Assembly (NCBI GenBank): GCA_949128115.1
Contig: OX421961.1
Coordinates: 89,201,277 to 89,265,276 of the forward strand
Origin: Anaspis maculata
Lineage: Eukaryota; Arthropoda; Insecta; Coleoptera; Scraptiidae
DNA: 64,000 nucleotides
Direction: 5' to 3'
A program made the translations under genes and the position numbers. Positions within the stretch are counted from its first letter, which is position 1; every line of letters starts with the position of its first letter. The notes under the pieces are model-generated. The model saw nothing but the letters and a program-made list of their open reading frames with translations. It ran no database searches and was not told the origin of the DNA. Below, one piece after another: positions 44,583 through 57,534 of the stretch.

Positions 44583-45123
44583 TTAAGGGGTTTCTGATGC
44601 GACTAAAAAAGTTGTTGACGGGAATCGGTTTTATTTAATTTTTTCGTCAAGTAGACACTCCTCCAAAAAGAAAATGTACAGGCAATGATATCAAATTTTG
44701 AAAATTTTTCATTTTGATTTTTGAAAATTCAAAAACTAGATAGCATCATAGAGTATAGCATCGACAATACATCTTTCCTCAAGAAAGCCGCAAGCCAAAT
44801 TTGAACTTTCTATTTCCGAAAAAAAGGTACCAAAAATGATTTCTCGTAGACATGAAAAAGTGAATTAGTAGAAATCATTTTTGGTACCTTTTTTTCAAAT
44901 AGAAAATTCAAATTTGGCATGCGACCTTCTTGAAGAAAGATGCATTGTCGATGCTATCTAGTTTTTGAATTTTCAAAAATCAAAATGAAATTTTTTTGGA
45001 AATTTTCAAAATTTGATACAATGCCCGTACATTTTCTTTTTGGAGAAGTTTCTACTTGACGAGAAAAATAAAATGAAACCGATTCCCGTCAAGAACTTTT
45101 TTAGTCGCATCAGAAACTCCTGA
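44583..45123. repeat. 541-bp palindrome
   Basis: Arms 44583-44853 and 44870-45123 are complementary with only about 16 bp between them. The mirrored blocks include GTTTCTGATGCGACT, ACATTTTCTTTTTGGAG and GGTACCAAAAATGATTTCT. Confidence 0.85.
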
Positions 45124-45728
45124 AGGAAGTTTTTACATGAATACGAAATTAAAAATTTTGTTCTTGGAGAAGTAGTTTGGAAGTCATGGTGCCTTGAATT
45201 TGAAGTAATTAGTAGTTTACGATACAAGTTGGCTGTTACATAAGTGGTTTTCAGACACGAAGCCGAAATTTGCAGAACGAGGGCGCAGCTCGAGGAGGGG
45301 GACTTCTGGTTTCCAGTTTACAGTGTTGGAAATTTTAATTCCGAAACTTCACCATTCAATAGAGAACAAAAAAACAGAGACTTTTTCTGGAAAACATAGC
45401 TCACTTAAAATTTGAATAATTAAGGGAAATATATAGTCCTGTCTGCTGAGTCACTGGTTGACTGTTGTAAACAAGATGCAAGAAGATTTTTGTCAGTTCA
45501 AGAAGCTCGCTGGGTTTCTACATCGAGCATGACCGTGATTCTCTGCAAAGTTTAAAGTGTACTGAATTTGAACAGCAATTCAGTACATATTACTTGAAAA
45601 TCTATCAGCCTAAATAGACGGTACCTATCACCAGATTGATGTTTGACAAGACTGTCAAATTTTCATACCTCAGGTGATCCCAATAAATCGTTTACTGACA
45701 ATCAATATAGTAACTGATTTATGATTTA

Positions 45729-45866
45729 TGGTGCGATTCTCTGAAAAATTACATTCCATAAAGGCTCTGTTACGTTGTTCTTACCTAGGCAACAGCCAAT
45801 GGCCGGCACGAATTTTTACATAACAGAGCGTTTATGGAATTTTATTTTTTACAGAATAGCACCATT
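45729..45866. mobile_element. ~138-bp MITE
   Basis: The ATGGTGC...TTCCATAA left arm and TTATGGAA...GCACCAT right arm pair, with AGGCTCTGTTA / TAACAGAGC inside. Noncoding. Confidence 0.7.
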
Positions 45867-47054
45867 ATTTCAGACTTCCAAAAAGTAGGTAACGTATGTG
45901 TTTCATCTCTTGGACAGAAAAACCTAGCCACTTCTATGATCGCTGGTCTTTGACGTGATCGCGTGCAAAAATTGCATCCACATGACACTTGACAGATCGC
46001 TGTTTGTTTCGTTCCAGGTTATGTTTTGGCGTGATTTTATTCAAAAAAATATCTAGTAGCCTTTTTACGTTCAATTGGAAGAGAAAGTTTCTGTTGCTGA
46101 AATAGGTATTTTGGGATTGAAACTTAGGGAAACACATCAAAATATCCACTTTCAAGAGCCCAAAAAATGTTTCTCCTGAAAATTTCTCGTTTCTTGAAAA
46201 AAACTGGTGGTTTATCAACTTAAAAACACCTATACTAGAAAACCTATTTCAATAAAGGAATCATCAGTTATCTTGGATTTTAATTCTTAAGCCTTCAAAA
46301 GTGTGTTTCTGGGATGTTTTCCGAAGTTTCAACCTCAAATATCCTGAGAACCAAGCCTCTAATCAAAATTTTGCAACAGTAAATTTTTCTTTCAAATTGA
46401 ACATAGGATTCAAAAATATATAAACAATTACAAAATTACCTAAGGGGGTAAAAAATAGGAGTACAAAATAGGGATAAAAATAAGGGTAAAAAAGCGGGGG
46501 CACCCCCGATATCCATGCCCCACGCCCCTGAAAATTTTTGATACAACGCGTTATTAATGTTTGATTCCGACTCATTTTAGTAAACTTTGGTTCGAATTTG
46601 AACAAAAACTGTCAAGAAGTTCCAAAGTTATGACGAAAAATCGATTTTCAAAGTTCAACTTTGGACGCCGATTTCTACGTTATTATTCGTTTCTGACATA
46701 TATTTTTTTGAGAAAGGCTCTACTTTTTTTGGAGTTTCCCATCATTTCTTGAAAGGACGGGATTTAAATTTGAAACACCTGTTTATACAGAAAGGCTCAC
46801 CTATCCTGACGATGTGAAAGGTGCTACTAGGCATGTGTAGGTAAGCTTCCCGTGAGACGCTTCCATTTCCAAATCTTGCAATATGAATAATTTGGAAACG
46901 TCTTTCGTGTTTCTTGATCACAATTTTCTCAACAAGTACCCCCAACATAAGGAAAATAAATTCCCTAACTGTGCGATTTACTTGACCATCACCCCACGTT
47001 GTGCGATTTACTTTACAGAATACGTCACACTGTGCGTAAGAACTCACTTACTTA
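45867..47054. other. intergenic; possible transposon end at ~46527
   Basis: No gene recognised. GGGGGCACCCCCGATATCC followed by CACGCCCCTG near 46520-46530 looks like a hAT-type right terminus, without a visible left partner. Confidence 0.35.
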
Positions 47055-47289
47055 CCCTGGGTTGCACCAAAAAAATAATACGCAATTAACGCAAATACGA
47101 GATTAAATGGATTTCAATCTGGCCAATCCTAGTTGACTGATCATGGAAAATGCATAAAATCTTCAGCTTATCAATCACTGGATCTTTTTTTTGTGAAACC
47201 AGAATTTCTATTATCCACCAACGAGTACTGACCAAAATAAATTTCACTAATCTCGTATTATATTAATTCAGCGTTAGCGCAACCCAGGG
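47055..47289. mobile_element. 235-bp PIF/Harbinger-like MITE
   Basis: TIRs CCCTGGGTTGC and GCAACCCAGGG, flanked by TTA on both sides (47052-47054, 47290-47292). Further inward pairing around ACGAGATTAAAT / ACTAATCTCGT. The 3-bp TTA duplication points to PIF/Harbinger. Confidence 0.8.
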
Positions 47290-47836
47290 TTAGGTTCTCA
47301 ATAATGCGGTAGGTATTCATTATTCATCACTCACGGTAGTGGTCGTAGGTGAAAGCCACTTTTGTATTTTTGGTAAACTTGAACGCGCGTGCGCGGCACC
47401 ACTTGCACTCCCTGTCTGGCGTTGACATCACCACAGTAATAAAAGTGCAAGCGAAAAAGATACATATTCATCACACCTTCAGGTTCACCAAAATAATACA
47501 ACGACTTTTCTTCAAATTTCAAAACGCCATAACTTCGCAACTACTTCTCCGACTGGAAAATCAGTCTCGTATCATGAGAATTTCTTTGACGACAGGAGGC
47601 TAGAATCCTTCGGTATTCTGAATTAGCCTGTAGCTTGTACTTATATCTATCTGAGGCAAAATTTCATTCAGGGAAAATTCGAAAGTGAATCTTGAACAAC
47701 TTGTTAACCTTATCATGTTTTAGATTCAGCATGTATAGAAAACTAAGTTGCAGAATAATATACTGACAGTGACAGAAGTTACAGCCTACTTAGTTACCCA
47801 GGATACAGTTTACATGATTTACTGGAAAAGACAACA

Positions 47837-50800
47837 ATGGTGGAAAGTCAAGAGAATGTTAAATATGAAGCGGTGGCGGTAGATATTGAAGATGTTCAAG
47901 GTAAGTTTATCATCTTATTTGGTTAGTTGCAAGTCAGTAATTTGTCTTTAGACGTCAGAAAAACATGACTTTACTGACAACACCTAAAACTGATCCATGT
48001 GATGTGGCATGTGCTGTGGAAGTATGACACGAAGACTTTGATGACAATTCACCTCACTCCTTAAAATAGTAGGCCGTTCAAGTGTATTACCACCAAGGTC
48101 ATTGGTGAAAACACCCCTCCAGAATGACCAACCTCAAACATTCAAATAGTTTTAACCTTTTTATAAAGATTTTTAGTGTTGTTCGGTTAATTGTCTTAAC
48201 AAATACACCTCTAGGTTCGATATATTATCGCTTACATCTCGATTTACACTCGGATCCCCTCGTGAAAATCCTCGATGTACCGATAATACACCTCACCTAT
48301 CGCTGTATTACATATGACAATAGGTACACCTGAAGTTGTTCGTAATACATCGAATTTCAAAAAATGATAATACACTTAGAAGAGAGTCTGGGGTCATGAA
48401 ACAGGATGAAGTATCTAGGAAGGGTTCTTTGTCATTATTTCTGGGATACCTTCTACTGTCAATTGGAACGTTGTAAATCAACGTTCCATCAACATTTCAC
48501 CTACATATTTAACGTAGTTGTCAGGAAAAAAAACGTCGTCATATCTGTCGCGAGAACTCTCATCGTAGCATCCTCCCTGCAAACGTCATTGAAGATAATA
48601 ATTTTGTTATTTTATGAAGAATAAGCGCATTGATAAAACAATATCTTTTTTTGTACCTATATATGTACTTTATTTGTTTCAATATTATTAGTTCGGATGG
48701 ATTTGGAGGGAAAAAAGTCAAAAAATCTCATAAAGAAACAATTTTCAATTTTTAAATTACTTTCAAGATCTGTTGTGGCACCACAATACTTGCATGCCTG
48801 ACTAATATCCAGGAAATTTTTGTTCCGGACGTCGCGTCCCTTCGGGTGGGAAGTTGGAATTTGAGAGAAAGACTGGAACAATTTGCAGCATCCTCATAAT
48901 GCATGATTGAACAAAAATTGAAAATGTTTTTAGGAAAGTTTGAATTTTCCGGATAAATTTGAAAGTCTTTTCCAAATCATCCCATCATTGCATTGGCATT
49001 GTTACGGTCATATCAATAATTATAAGGCTTCATTTCTTAAGCTTCATCATTTGAGTCCGGTTTCGATAAGTAAGGACGGTTTTGCATTTTTAGCTGAAAA
49101 GCTGTCGGGAAATTGAGAAAAGTAATTGTTGAAAAATGTTCAAGAACCAGTCTCTTGTTGAAAAAAATGTGAAAATCTGTTCATGGGATAAAAGGTAGAA
49201 ATTTGAAGTTTTTCCAGAGAGGGGGGAAACTCGAAAGCCCTTGGTACAATTTCAATACACCTGTCATCTGTCAAAATTTATGAGCTGTCAAATTCAGAAC
49301 TTTGACATTCAATAACTCGAGCAATACCAAACGGATTTCAACGAAATCTGGCTTCTAGCCAGTGGAACATTCGCGGATGTGATGAAAATCAGGCATACAA
49401 CCTGAAAAAAATCTGTATCGATTGAAATACTTTTTGTGAACATGCATGCGTCTTTAACTGTCGCCAGACGTGAAAATAAGCTTTTGGTTCAGAAACGTCA
49501 GTCAGGTGTATCACAACATAATTATTGAATAGAAACATCTGGTTTTTTTTCACATCTTTGAAAAACTTACACAGATTTTGACGAACCTTGGTAAAATCTA
49601 CATAAATACCTAGTATCTGAGGGGTGGAGCGTTTAGTTGGAATATTGTTGACGTCAGGCAATCACGGCCTAAACAACAAAAAATATAGGTAATTATTGTA
49701 GAAAATACTCATATTACCTACTATGAAATGATATAAAAATTATAATTACTATAAGTACCCATCATTGTTCGAATAATTCGATTAAAATGGTGGAAAACAG
49801 AAAACGTCTGAGAACGAAAAAATAACAAAAGTATAATGATTCAATTCTGAATATTTATTAGGAAGTATACTGAGTACGTAGCAGGAGAGGAGTCAATTAT
49901 GCAGACACTTTACCATCACACAAGCAGGATTGGAGAAGCGAGCTTCATGTTAGCTTCAAGAAAAGCGTTTCGCCTATCGGGTATGCCATAACATCTAAAC
50001 TTCCCCTGCATAACCTGACCTGACCAAACTGATCTGCTGCTGTCATTAAATGACTAAGCAGCAAAACTGTGGTCAAAGAAACACTCTCTTAGGCAAGCTG
50101 ATAACCTTTCAGTTAAAGGCTCCACCATAGTCATAAGTACCTACCTACCCACTAAAAGCGTTTTCCACTTACTTCAAGCCTTGGTTCAGGGCAGTCAGTG
50201 TCGAACGATGCTACTGGTCGATTTGAATTTTTCGGCCAATGGCGTTACGACAAATTGCACTGAGCCGAAGCAGTGCAAGAACTGGAAAACGCTATCAAAT
50301 CAATCATAGTCCCATATAAAAACTAACTTTTATTGTGTATTTATTGCAGAAGACCTAGGCAGCCAAGCCGACGTAGATTTGCAAGATGATGAAAGTGATA
50401 GCGACATAACACAGACAAAATACGAATGCTATGAAAAAGTCCGACAAATTTTGTCAAAGCTAAGCAGAAAAACAAGTGATGAGTCAAAGAAGAAACTAAT
50501 AAAAGAAATGAAAGTTTCAAATCGCTTCAAACAAATTTTGGAAGGCTATACTTTGCCCATTGCAACTGACAAGGGTAAACCGGATTATTACATCAATTTG
50601 CAGACATTTTTGTTGGAAAAATGTAAAAATGAAATTTTCGCCCAAGATAAAAAAGAACAAATATTTTTTGCCGCGGCCCTACTACAACAAAAAGAGGTGG
50701 ACGCATTATTTCCAAGCTTGGAAGAAAGTAAACTTGATTACGTTAGAGATCATAAAACTGTGATCCATTTTATCCTGAAATACGGAAATCTCGGAAATCC

Positions 50801-53045
50801 TGACATCGTTCAGTGTGTGCAAAAATTCATAGGTGCTGACGTCGATCTTGATGTTTGTGATTTCGATGGATTTACAGCATTAGATCAAGTGTTACGGTTG
50901 TATCAAATTTGTTGCAGAAAAGAAAACGCGTCAAATGAAAACAAAAAACAAAATTTGAAAGATATTGCACAGGCACTTATAGACAGTAACAGATGTTACA
51001 CTGATAACAATGTGAGATGGAAACTGAAGGAAATGATGAATATAGAAGTTAAAGCATTTTGTTCTTCAGAGGATGTTGATAAGATCACACGAATTTTTAA
51101 TTTGGTCATCAAACAGAACCATGAAGGCATAAAAAAAATCTGTTTAGAAACTAGTGAAGTTATCAATTCGAACAATGGAGAGGATACTCTGCTTCAACTT
51201 GCTTGCAAGAAGAACAATTTAAAAATCATAAAGTGTCTTTTAGAACACGGTGCTGATCCAAACAAAAGCACGACTGTCAATCCAGTAACGCCTCTTGAAC
51301 TTTGTGCATTGCGAAATTACAAAGAGTCGTTCGTATCAATTCTGAATAGTACCCACAAAATAACTGAAGAACAGTTTCGTAGTTTTGTGAAAAAAAGAGT
51401 CGCAATGAAAACTTATTACTTCAACCACCTTTTGGAGTCGGAAAAGTTGGATGATGAATACAAATTTAAGAACAACTACAACACACCTTTACATTATGCC
51501 ATATTTTTTTCTCAGAGCAATGCAATTCAAAAGTTGTTAAAAAGAGGGGCTTCACTTTTTGAAAAAAATTTATCCGGCAATACATCATTGCAGATTATCG
51601 ATTATAGCGACTTGAAAACATATTTCGATTCTTGCATAATCTTGGATAAACATAATACTCACATCAGCGATCCCAATTATAAAATTCAGTTCGATTTCAG
51701 TTGCTTTTTCGCGACCAAGAAAACTGAAAGAAATTCAAGAGAATTTTGTGAAGATGGGGATGAATGGGAAGTTATTTATCAGATCGGAGAAAACGAACGA
51801 TTGGAAAACCTTCTCAAACATCCTCTGATCTACACGTTTTTGAGCATGAAATGGCTCGAAGCCCAGAGGTATTTTTACTTGATTTTTGCCTTGCAAACTT
51901 TCATCTACTTCCCATTATTCATCATGTTTTTCTTTCTTGATAAACCGTCTTTTGCTTTACTTCTTGTTACATTTCTGGGTAGTTTATGTAATTTTATAAA
52001 AATATTTGCCGTTCTTATTACCCATAAGGAGGTTTCAAACACTAGTAACTCTAACCAAGGCAAATGTTGGTCCATTTCTACTATTTTAGAAAATTTCAGC
52101 ACAAACATAAGCTATAGTTTCAGTCATGCAACTTTCCATTGCTTTCTCGAAGTTCTCGTAACCATTCAAATGCTCACTGTATGCATCCTACATTACAGAG
52201 TTCCTAGACACAATCCTACCATTGCTTATTCTGCAGAAATTCGAGCATTTATATTCGTGGGGATAGTCCTGATTTGGCTTTTAACATTAGGATATCATCC
52301 TAGAGTGTCAAAGTGGTCGGTGATGTTAAGAAAAATCTATAAAACTTTTTCGGCTTTGATACTTGTGCTGTCTTTCCCAATAATCGCATTTGCAATGGGT
52401 TTTCACACTTTGTGGACAAGCCTAAATCAGAATAAAATCGGATCTACAAATGTTACCTTCGTTACGCTTCCATCTTCAATATTCAAAACGTATATCATGT
52501 CAACTGGCGATCTCAGTCTGGATTACGACAGGCTAGAAGGATTTGCCATTTATTTTTACTACATTTTATTTGCCATTAGCATGGCCATCATTTTAATGAA
52601 TTTCTTTCTTGCGGTTGCATGTAGAGATATGAACGACATGGAAAAGAATTCTGAACTAAATTCGATCAAGAACATAATTATATTTTTGTATTTCGTAGAT
52701 AGTTTTTACCGTGTCTGCTCAACACTATCAATCACCGTGTACTGCATGAATGTGATGGAATATTTCGAAATCAGTGAACTGAATCCTTTTCGTACTCCGC
52801 TCATGCTGTCTAAAATTAAACCTAAAAATAAGAGTTCAAAACGGATGAACAAAGATGATGTGGAAAAACAAAGATTGAAAGATGTGGAATTGAGAATAGA
52901 TTTTTTTGTTAGTAAACCAAAGCAATTTTCATTTAACAATAGTCGAGAAGCAAGAAAAAAAATTGATGGAGCATGCCTGGATAAAATAAAAAAGTACATA
53001 ATTGACAAAAAAGTTGCAGAGAAAGTTAGAAAATCTATGTCATGA
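47837..53045 (+). CDS. painless-like TRPA cation channel, two exons
   Basis: Exon 1 is 47837-47900 (ATG in context ACAACAATGG, 21 codons plus one base, then GTAAGT). Exon 2 is 50350-53045, after TTTATTGCAG. The join keeps the frame and gives 919 residues, close to the size usual for painless-type TRPA channels. The N-terminal two-thirds carries ankyrin-like repeats (about 297-327, 332-355, 396-424 with NTPLHYA). The HPLIYTFLSMKW linker leads to six helices (about 529-551, 556-578, 617-637, 652-671, 688-710, 753-781). The pore loop SSIFKTYIMSTGDLS (730-744) precedes S6 with LMNFFLAVACRD, as in TRPA channels. Painless-class channels are plasma-membrane cation channels for noxious heat or mechanical input in insects; the stimulus here is unknown. 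The C-terminus is very basic. ATTAAA at 53063 may be the poly(A) signal. Further 5' exons are possible. Confidence 0.85.
47901..50349 (+). other. intron 1 of the painless-like gene
   Basis: Bounded by GTAAGT and TTGCAG. It contains a stretch at about 49030-49250 related to 7870-8095 and a dispersed repeat at 49245-49671 that recurs downstream of the gene. No coding frame of note. Confidence 0.65.
49245..49671 (+). repeat. dispersed repeat, copy in the intron
   Basis: Blocks CATTCAATAACTCGAG, then a TTTTTTTCACATCTTTGAAAA block, GGGTGGAGCG and GTCAGGCAATCACGGCC are found in the same order at 55300-55697. The two copies are clearly diverged. Confidence 0.65.
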
Positions 53046-54058
53046 ATTGAATGAATTTTCAAATTAAATGTGAAAAAATCCAAGCCGAGATTCAAGCCAA
53101 CAAAATCGTGATTGAAATAATGAATAGAATGAAGGATAATATTGTATTATTAAGTACTTACTTATTGTACTATATACCTACCGTTGGTTCCAGAAAAGAT
53201 AATTAAGCTTATCTCTGATTACGGCAATTTTTTTGCCAAATTCTAGCTGATTGACCAAGATAAGCCCCTAAAATTTGGAAGAAACCTACAGTTAATCTGA
53301 AGCCTCAACTGTATTGCTATAGTAGGTTCACTTCCACTGTAACTGTATTGGCTGTGCAAATTTTCTACTTTAGCATTGTAGACTTGCCGCCTTTTTACCT
53401 GGTGTGAAACTGGCTTTTGGCTTCTCTGAAAGTAAAGTTATGTTTCTTACCAAATGAATATTAAAATCTTGGAAAATTGACCTTGTCACACGTGGAAATG
53501 CGACTAGAGGGGCGCAGAGCTGTATTACCATCATTTAGACACCAAAACCGGACGGGACCGCCTTCAATCTAAGTCATCTTGACGGCGGTCATTCAAGGCC
53601 GACAAAAACTCGTCCCGTCAAGCTCCAAAACAGAAGCAAATTGCAAATTGAAGGTACCCACATGCATTTTGGTCCAATACGCAACTTTGAACGGCTGGGT
53701 TTTTTGAAATTCGGTTTATTAAACTTCTTCAACGTCAGTACTGCTGCAAGTGCAAGTGCAGACCTGTTGGGATGTTACCTGTTTTGCCAGTAGTTCTCCA
53801 TGGCTTGGCGTGCCGTTTGACTGAAAGAGGTGGAAGGATTGATGATTCCATGGGGCCCCTTTTTTGGACAAAGAACGATTGGTTTGAATCGTCGGAAAGT
53901 TGAACTGGCTTTGAGAGGTTAAAAATATTTTTGACAACTGTCAAATGTCAAAGCTGATTTGATTTATTTGTTCATTGGCGAAAATTGAAAACATGTCGAA
54001 AAACTACTACGTTTTACAATAAAATAGAAAAAAGGGTCAGACATCACGTCCCGCAAAA
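53046..54058. other. 3' flank of the channel gene, no further gene
   Basis: Mixed sequence. A minus-strand frame near 53719-53944 has no recognisable domain. Confidence 0.4.
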
Positions 54059-54235
54059 ATGTTCCGTCTATCTGCAGAGGAAATGCGTGAAATGTGGAAA
54101 ATGAAGTCGACTTGTGTCGGTAAATGGAAAGCGGCCATGGTGCCAAATGAAGCCAGAGCAGCCAACCGCAAAGTTTTGGGGATTTTCTATATTTCAGATT
54201 TGGAAACTTGGAAACAGAAGCTCACAGCCGACTAG
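54059..54235 (+). CDS. short protein-like frame of unknown function (58 aa)
   Basis: ATG 54059 to TAG 54235, beginning MFRLSAEEMREMWKMKST and ending DLETWKQKLTAD. The composition is protein-like (charged, helix-forming, few low-complexity runs), unlike nearby noise. A short frame MSKNYYVLQ ending in TAA lies just upstream at about 53992, so this may be the rest of an interrupted retrocopy or an exon. Product not recognised. Confidence 0.3.
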   Translation: MFRLSAEEMREMWKMKSTCVGKWKAAMVPNEARAANRKVLGIFYISDLETWKQKLTAD

Positions 54236-54548
54236 AATCACGGTAGAAAAGAGCGTAACTTAGAAACTGCAGCATTTCCATGGGTGTATCAGTTGACAGT
54301 TGTTGTAATTGACCAAAACAGAAATAGTGTAATCATTGATTTAGCTTAATTATCTTTTCTGGAGTCCAGCACTAGTTTATCTTTATTCTTCCGTACCTTT
54401 GGCCGCTGTAGTTTATCTAAGTATTAATATAATTATATATCATGTATGTATAAAAAAATAACAGATGTAGATTGTAGACTCTAATTAGGGGAACCTGTCG
54501 TATTACAAAAATAAAGCAAAGTGAAAATAAAGATGAAGTTTATAATAT

Positions 54549-55076
54549 TGTTACGTATTTCGCGTACGGGTTCGTTTATAATTGAGACGATTGTTTTGAA
54601 ACACACACTGTTAATCACTGCGTACTACAATAAATACACGCCAACAATCATTTACTTAGGAAATATCGCTGGTACTACTTCGCTTCTTTCGCACTAGATC
54701 ACCTCCAATTCATAACTAACTATGAGCCGATGATTGATGCCTCATATAGATCCGACTAATTCATTTCGAATGTTCCATGCGTTTTCCTGCAGATTCCACA
54801 GTGACCTGGCATACGATTTCGCGACGACTGCGACTTCTATACATCCTATAATTTCGCGTATAATTCTTTCCTGCTCTAGAACCGGCGCCGGCGCCGCCGC
54901 CAAATGGACAGATGTATCTTGATCGAGCGTTGGAGTCTCCGCACGTATTCCAATGCCAAGCCATCACGTATACTTTAGAAATGTCCAGAGCTCCGCATTT
55001 GTACACTGCAACTCTATGAAAGAGTCTAGAAAAATCGCGTGCATACCAGAATGCACGGGAATCGCCGCTCGGAACA
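54549..55076 (-). mobile_element. 528-bp solo LTR
   Basis: TGTTACGTATTTCGCG to CGCCGCTCGGAACA, flanked by ATAT on both sides (54545-54548, 55077-55080). It is the same family as the interrupted LTR at 18539-21986 and gives the uninterrupted reference for it. Orientation is inferred from the relative. Recombination between two LTRs has removed the internal region. Confidence 0.85.
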
Positions 55077-55169
55077 ATATTTCACATATTAGGTGCCTGC
55101 TTATCATTTTGAAATTCACATAAATTTGTAACTTTTATACCTACCTAAAATGAAATTTTCACCGTAATC

Positions 55170-55697
55170 TGCCAGAAGGAAATGTCACTGTCAGAGAGTG
55201 GCAAAAAATTTTGAGGCAACGATTATGACTTTCAATGGCTCATTTTGAAGCTCTTCAAAAACTTCATCAAGTTATAACATGTTAAAGTCAAAACTTCGAC
55301 GTTCAATAACTCGAGAAGTACTGAACGGAATTCAACCAAATCTGGTTTGCAGCAAGAGTACCTACTCATCGCAAAGGAACTTGACGGAACATGTCAAGCT
55401 CTGAGTGAAATCATCAAGGGTGCAACTTGGAAATGAAAATTCAATTTTCAGATAATAACAGGTAAAAATGTCCTTAGGTTTGTTCCGTGTTTCTGGCTTG
55501 ATTGCAATACAACTTTATAGACATGGGTCAATAGTGGCCCGACTACCACTACCACAACACAACTAGATAAAACTGTCTGTTTTTTTCACGTCTTCAAAAT
55601 GGTTTCACAGAAAATTTGTTGGAACTTGTTACATGGTTGGTAACTGACGGGTGGAATGCTTGTTTGAATTATTGCTGACATCAGGCGATCACGGCCG
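55170..55697 (+). repeat. dispersed repeat, second copy
   Basis: Shares ordered blocks with the intronic copy at 49245-49671: GTTCAATAACTCGAG, AATCTGG, TTTTTTTCACGTCTTC, GGGTGGAATGC and ATCAGGCGATCACGGCC. Same orientation. Noncoding. Confidence 0.65.
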
Positions 55698-56350
55698 CCA
55701 CAATTGTAAAAATAAATTTGGGAAATATTCAAATTTCACTGATAGTATTAAAACATTAAATCCTGCGACTGGATTCTATTCCGTCAATTCGTTCGTACCT
55801 ACCGTACCTGCCCCTATCTCTCGCCGTCCTTGAGTAATTAGAGGAAAGAGCAAATCTGCGGAGTCAGTTTATCAGGTTTTTGAAGAAATTGGTAGAAACA
55901 AAAAAATTTTGTATAGATACGAAGAAGACCTATGATGTGACTGAAGAGAACATGGCTTGATGGGAGTACTGTAAGACGAGAAAAATAACTGACAGTTGAA
56001 AAACTGGTTAAAATTTTTTTGTTGGGCCAGCCTAGGTATATCTACGAATATACGTGATAATTATCAATTATAGTAATATAATGAATAATTTTGAATTTGT
56101 GTATCTCTATAAGTAAGATATGTATTTACATATCCTATCCTCCTCCGATACACACATCTGGCTATCTATCACATTAAAGGTAGATTAGCTGCATTGTCTG
56201 ACGACACTGTAACAACGATCCGCCCAGTTTAGACGGGAATATTTACATTCGAAACAGATTTGCAAATATTTGTGCCTTGCTTACTCTTACCGGAGTTGTA
56301 CGATCTAATACGTACCTACATTACTGAACGCAGGGATGACTACTGACTAT
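55698..56350. other. intergenic, no gene recognised
   Basis: AT-rich with short frames only. Confidence 0.4.
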
Positions 56351-56590
56351 ATACTGGCCAGGGCCGGCGTTAGGGTGTGGCGAGCGAGGCGAGGCGAATT
56401 CGAGATTACTCCCAAAAGCCATGCGGATGGCTTCTGTGATTTAAATTATGAATTTTAACATAAAAATCATTTCCCCCCCCCCCTAATGTTGGGGTGCCGA
56501 TTTTCCAATTTTCTTTAGTTAATTTGGCTGAATTTTTGGTATTGTGTACTTCTGATTCTGCTGAACAAAAAGTTTCCATATCAAAACTTA

Positions 56591-56692
56591 TTCCTATGAA
56601 CAGTTTTTGTTCTACAGGGGACTGAATTTCAATATTTATGCTCTCAAATATTCAAATTCAGTCTCCTGTAGAACGAAAACTGTCCATAGGAA
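56591..56692. repeat. ~100-bp hairpin in the hAT element
   Basis: TTCCTATGAACAGTTTTTGT and its near-complement ending CCATAGGAA, with TCTACAGG / CCTGTAGA and CTGAATTT / AAATTCAG inside. Confidence 0.75.
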
Positions 56693-57497
56693 TTAATTTT
56701 GGCATAAAACACAACTTGAAGAGAAACCAAATAAAAAGCTTTTATTTACGTCAGAATATCATTTTTAAGCCGTCAAAACCTCCAACTTCAACCCCCTGTG
56801 GGTAAAAAACTGTCAATTATTTGAGTTTGGGGTTCACGGTATTTGATTAGTATCTCATGAGCTGCAACATATCAAAGATTCAGAGAGTTTAACCGTTAGC
56901 CATTTTCCATACGAATCGTGCGGGGTCCTTTGGTTGAAGGAGAAACACCATTCTTTGCCCACTCTCTTCAGTCGAAACTCATTGTGATATTTTGTTATCA
57001 AAATGGGGTACTTGCCAATGAAATAGATTTGAATGAAAATTTCTTTCACTCATCAATATTTTTTTGTTTGGGGGCGGAAGCTGGGGACGGCGACTAACCA
57101 AAAGTAGCCTATCCTTTTCCATTTTTAGTCAGCTATTCATATACCGAAAGAATTAGATTGCTATGTCTTCGGGTTTATGTTTTCCATTTTAAAGTGATTG
57201 GGGGCGGTTTTCAGCAGTTTTTCCATGTCTGCGGCGCATATTGAAAACGGAATGTTTCTGGGCTTACGTTTATAAGTGGCAACTATGCATTATTCATAAA
57301 ATGAGAGCACCAGAGCATTAGGTCTGGTAGAAATTGCAATATTATGTTATTTCAAGTTTTTCGGGGGCGGTTTTCTCTATGTTGGCGGCGCAATATAGAC
57401 ATCCAATATAGCCTAGCCCAGCTTTGAGAGTGGCAGCTATGTAACAGCGAAAAAATTAGAAAGCTAGGGCGTCTAGTTTGCGAGGAGTTCTAGGAAC

Positions 57498-57534
57498 GGA
57501 CGGACGGACGGACGGACGGACGGACGGACGGACA
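57498..57534. repeat. (GGAC)n microsatellite
   Basis: About nine consecutive GGAC tetranucleotides inside the hAT element. Confidence 0.95.
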
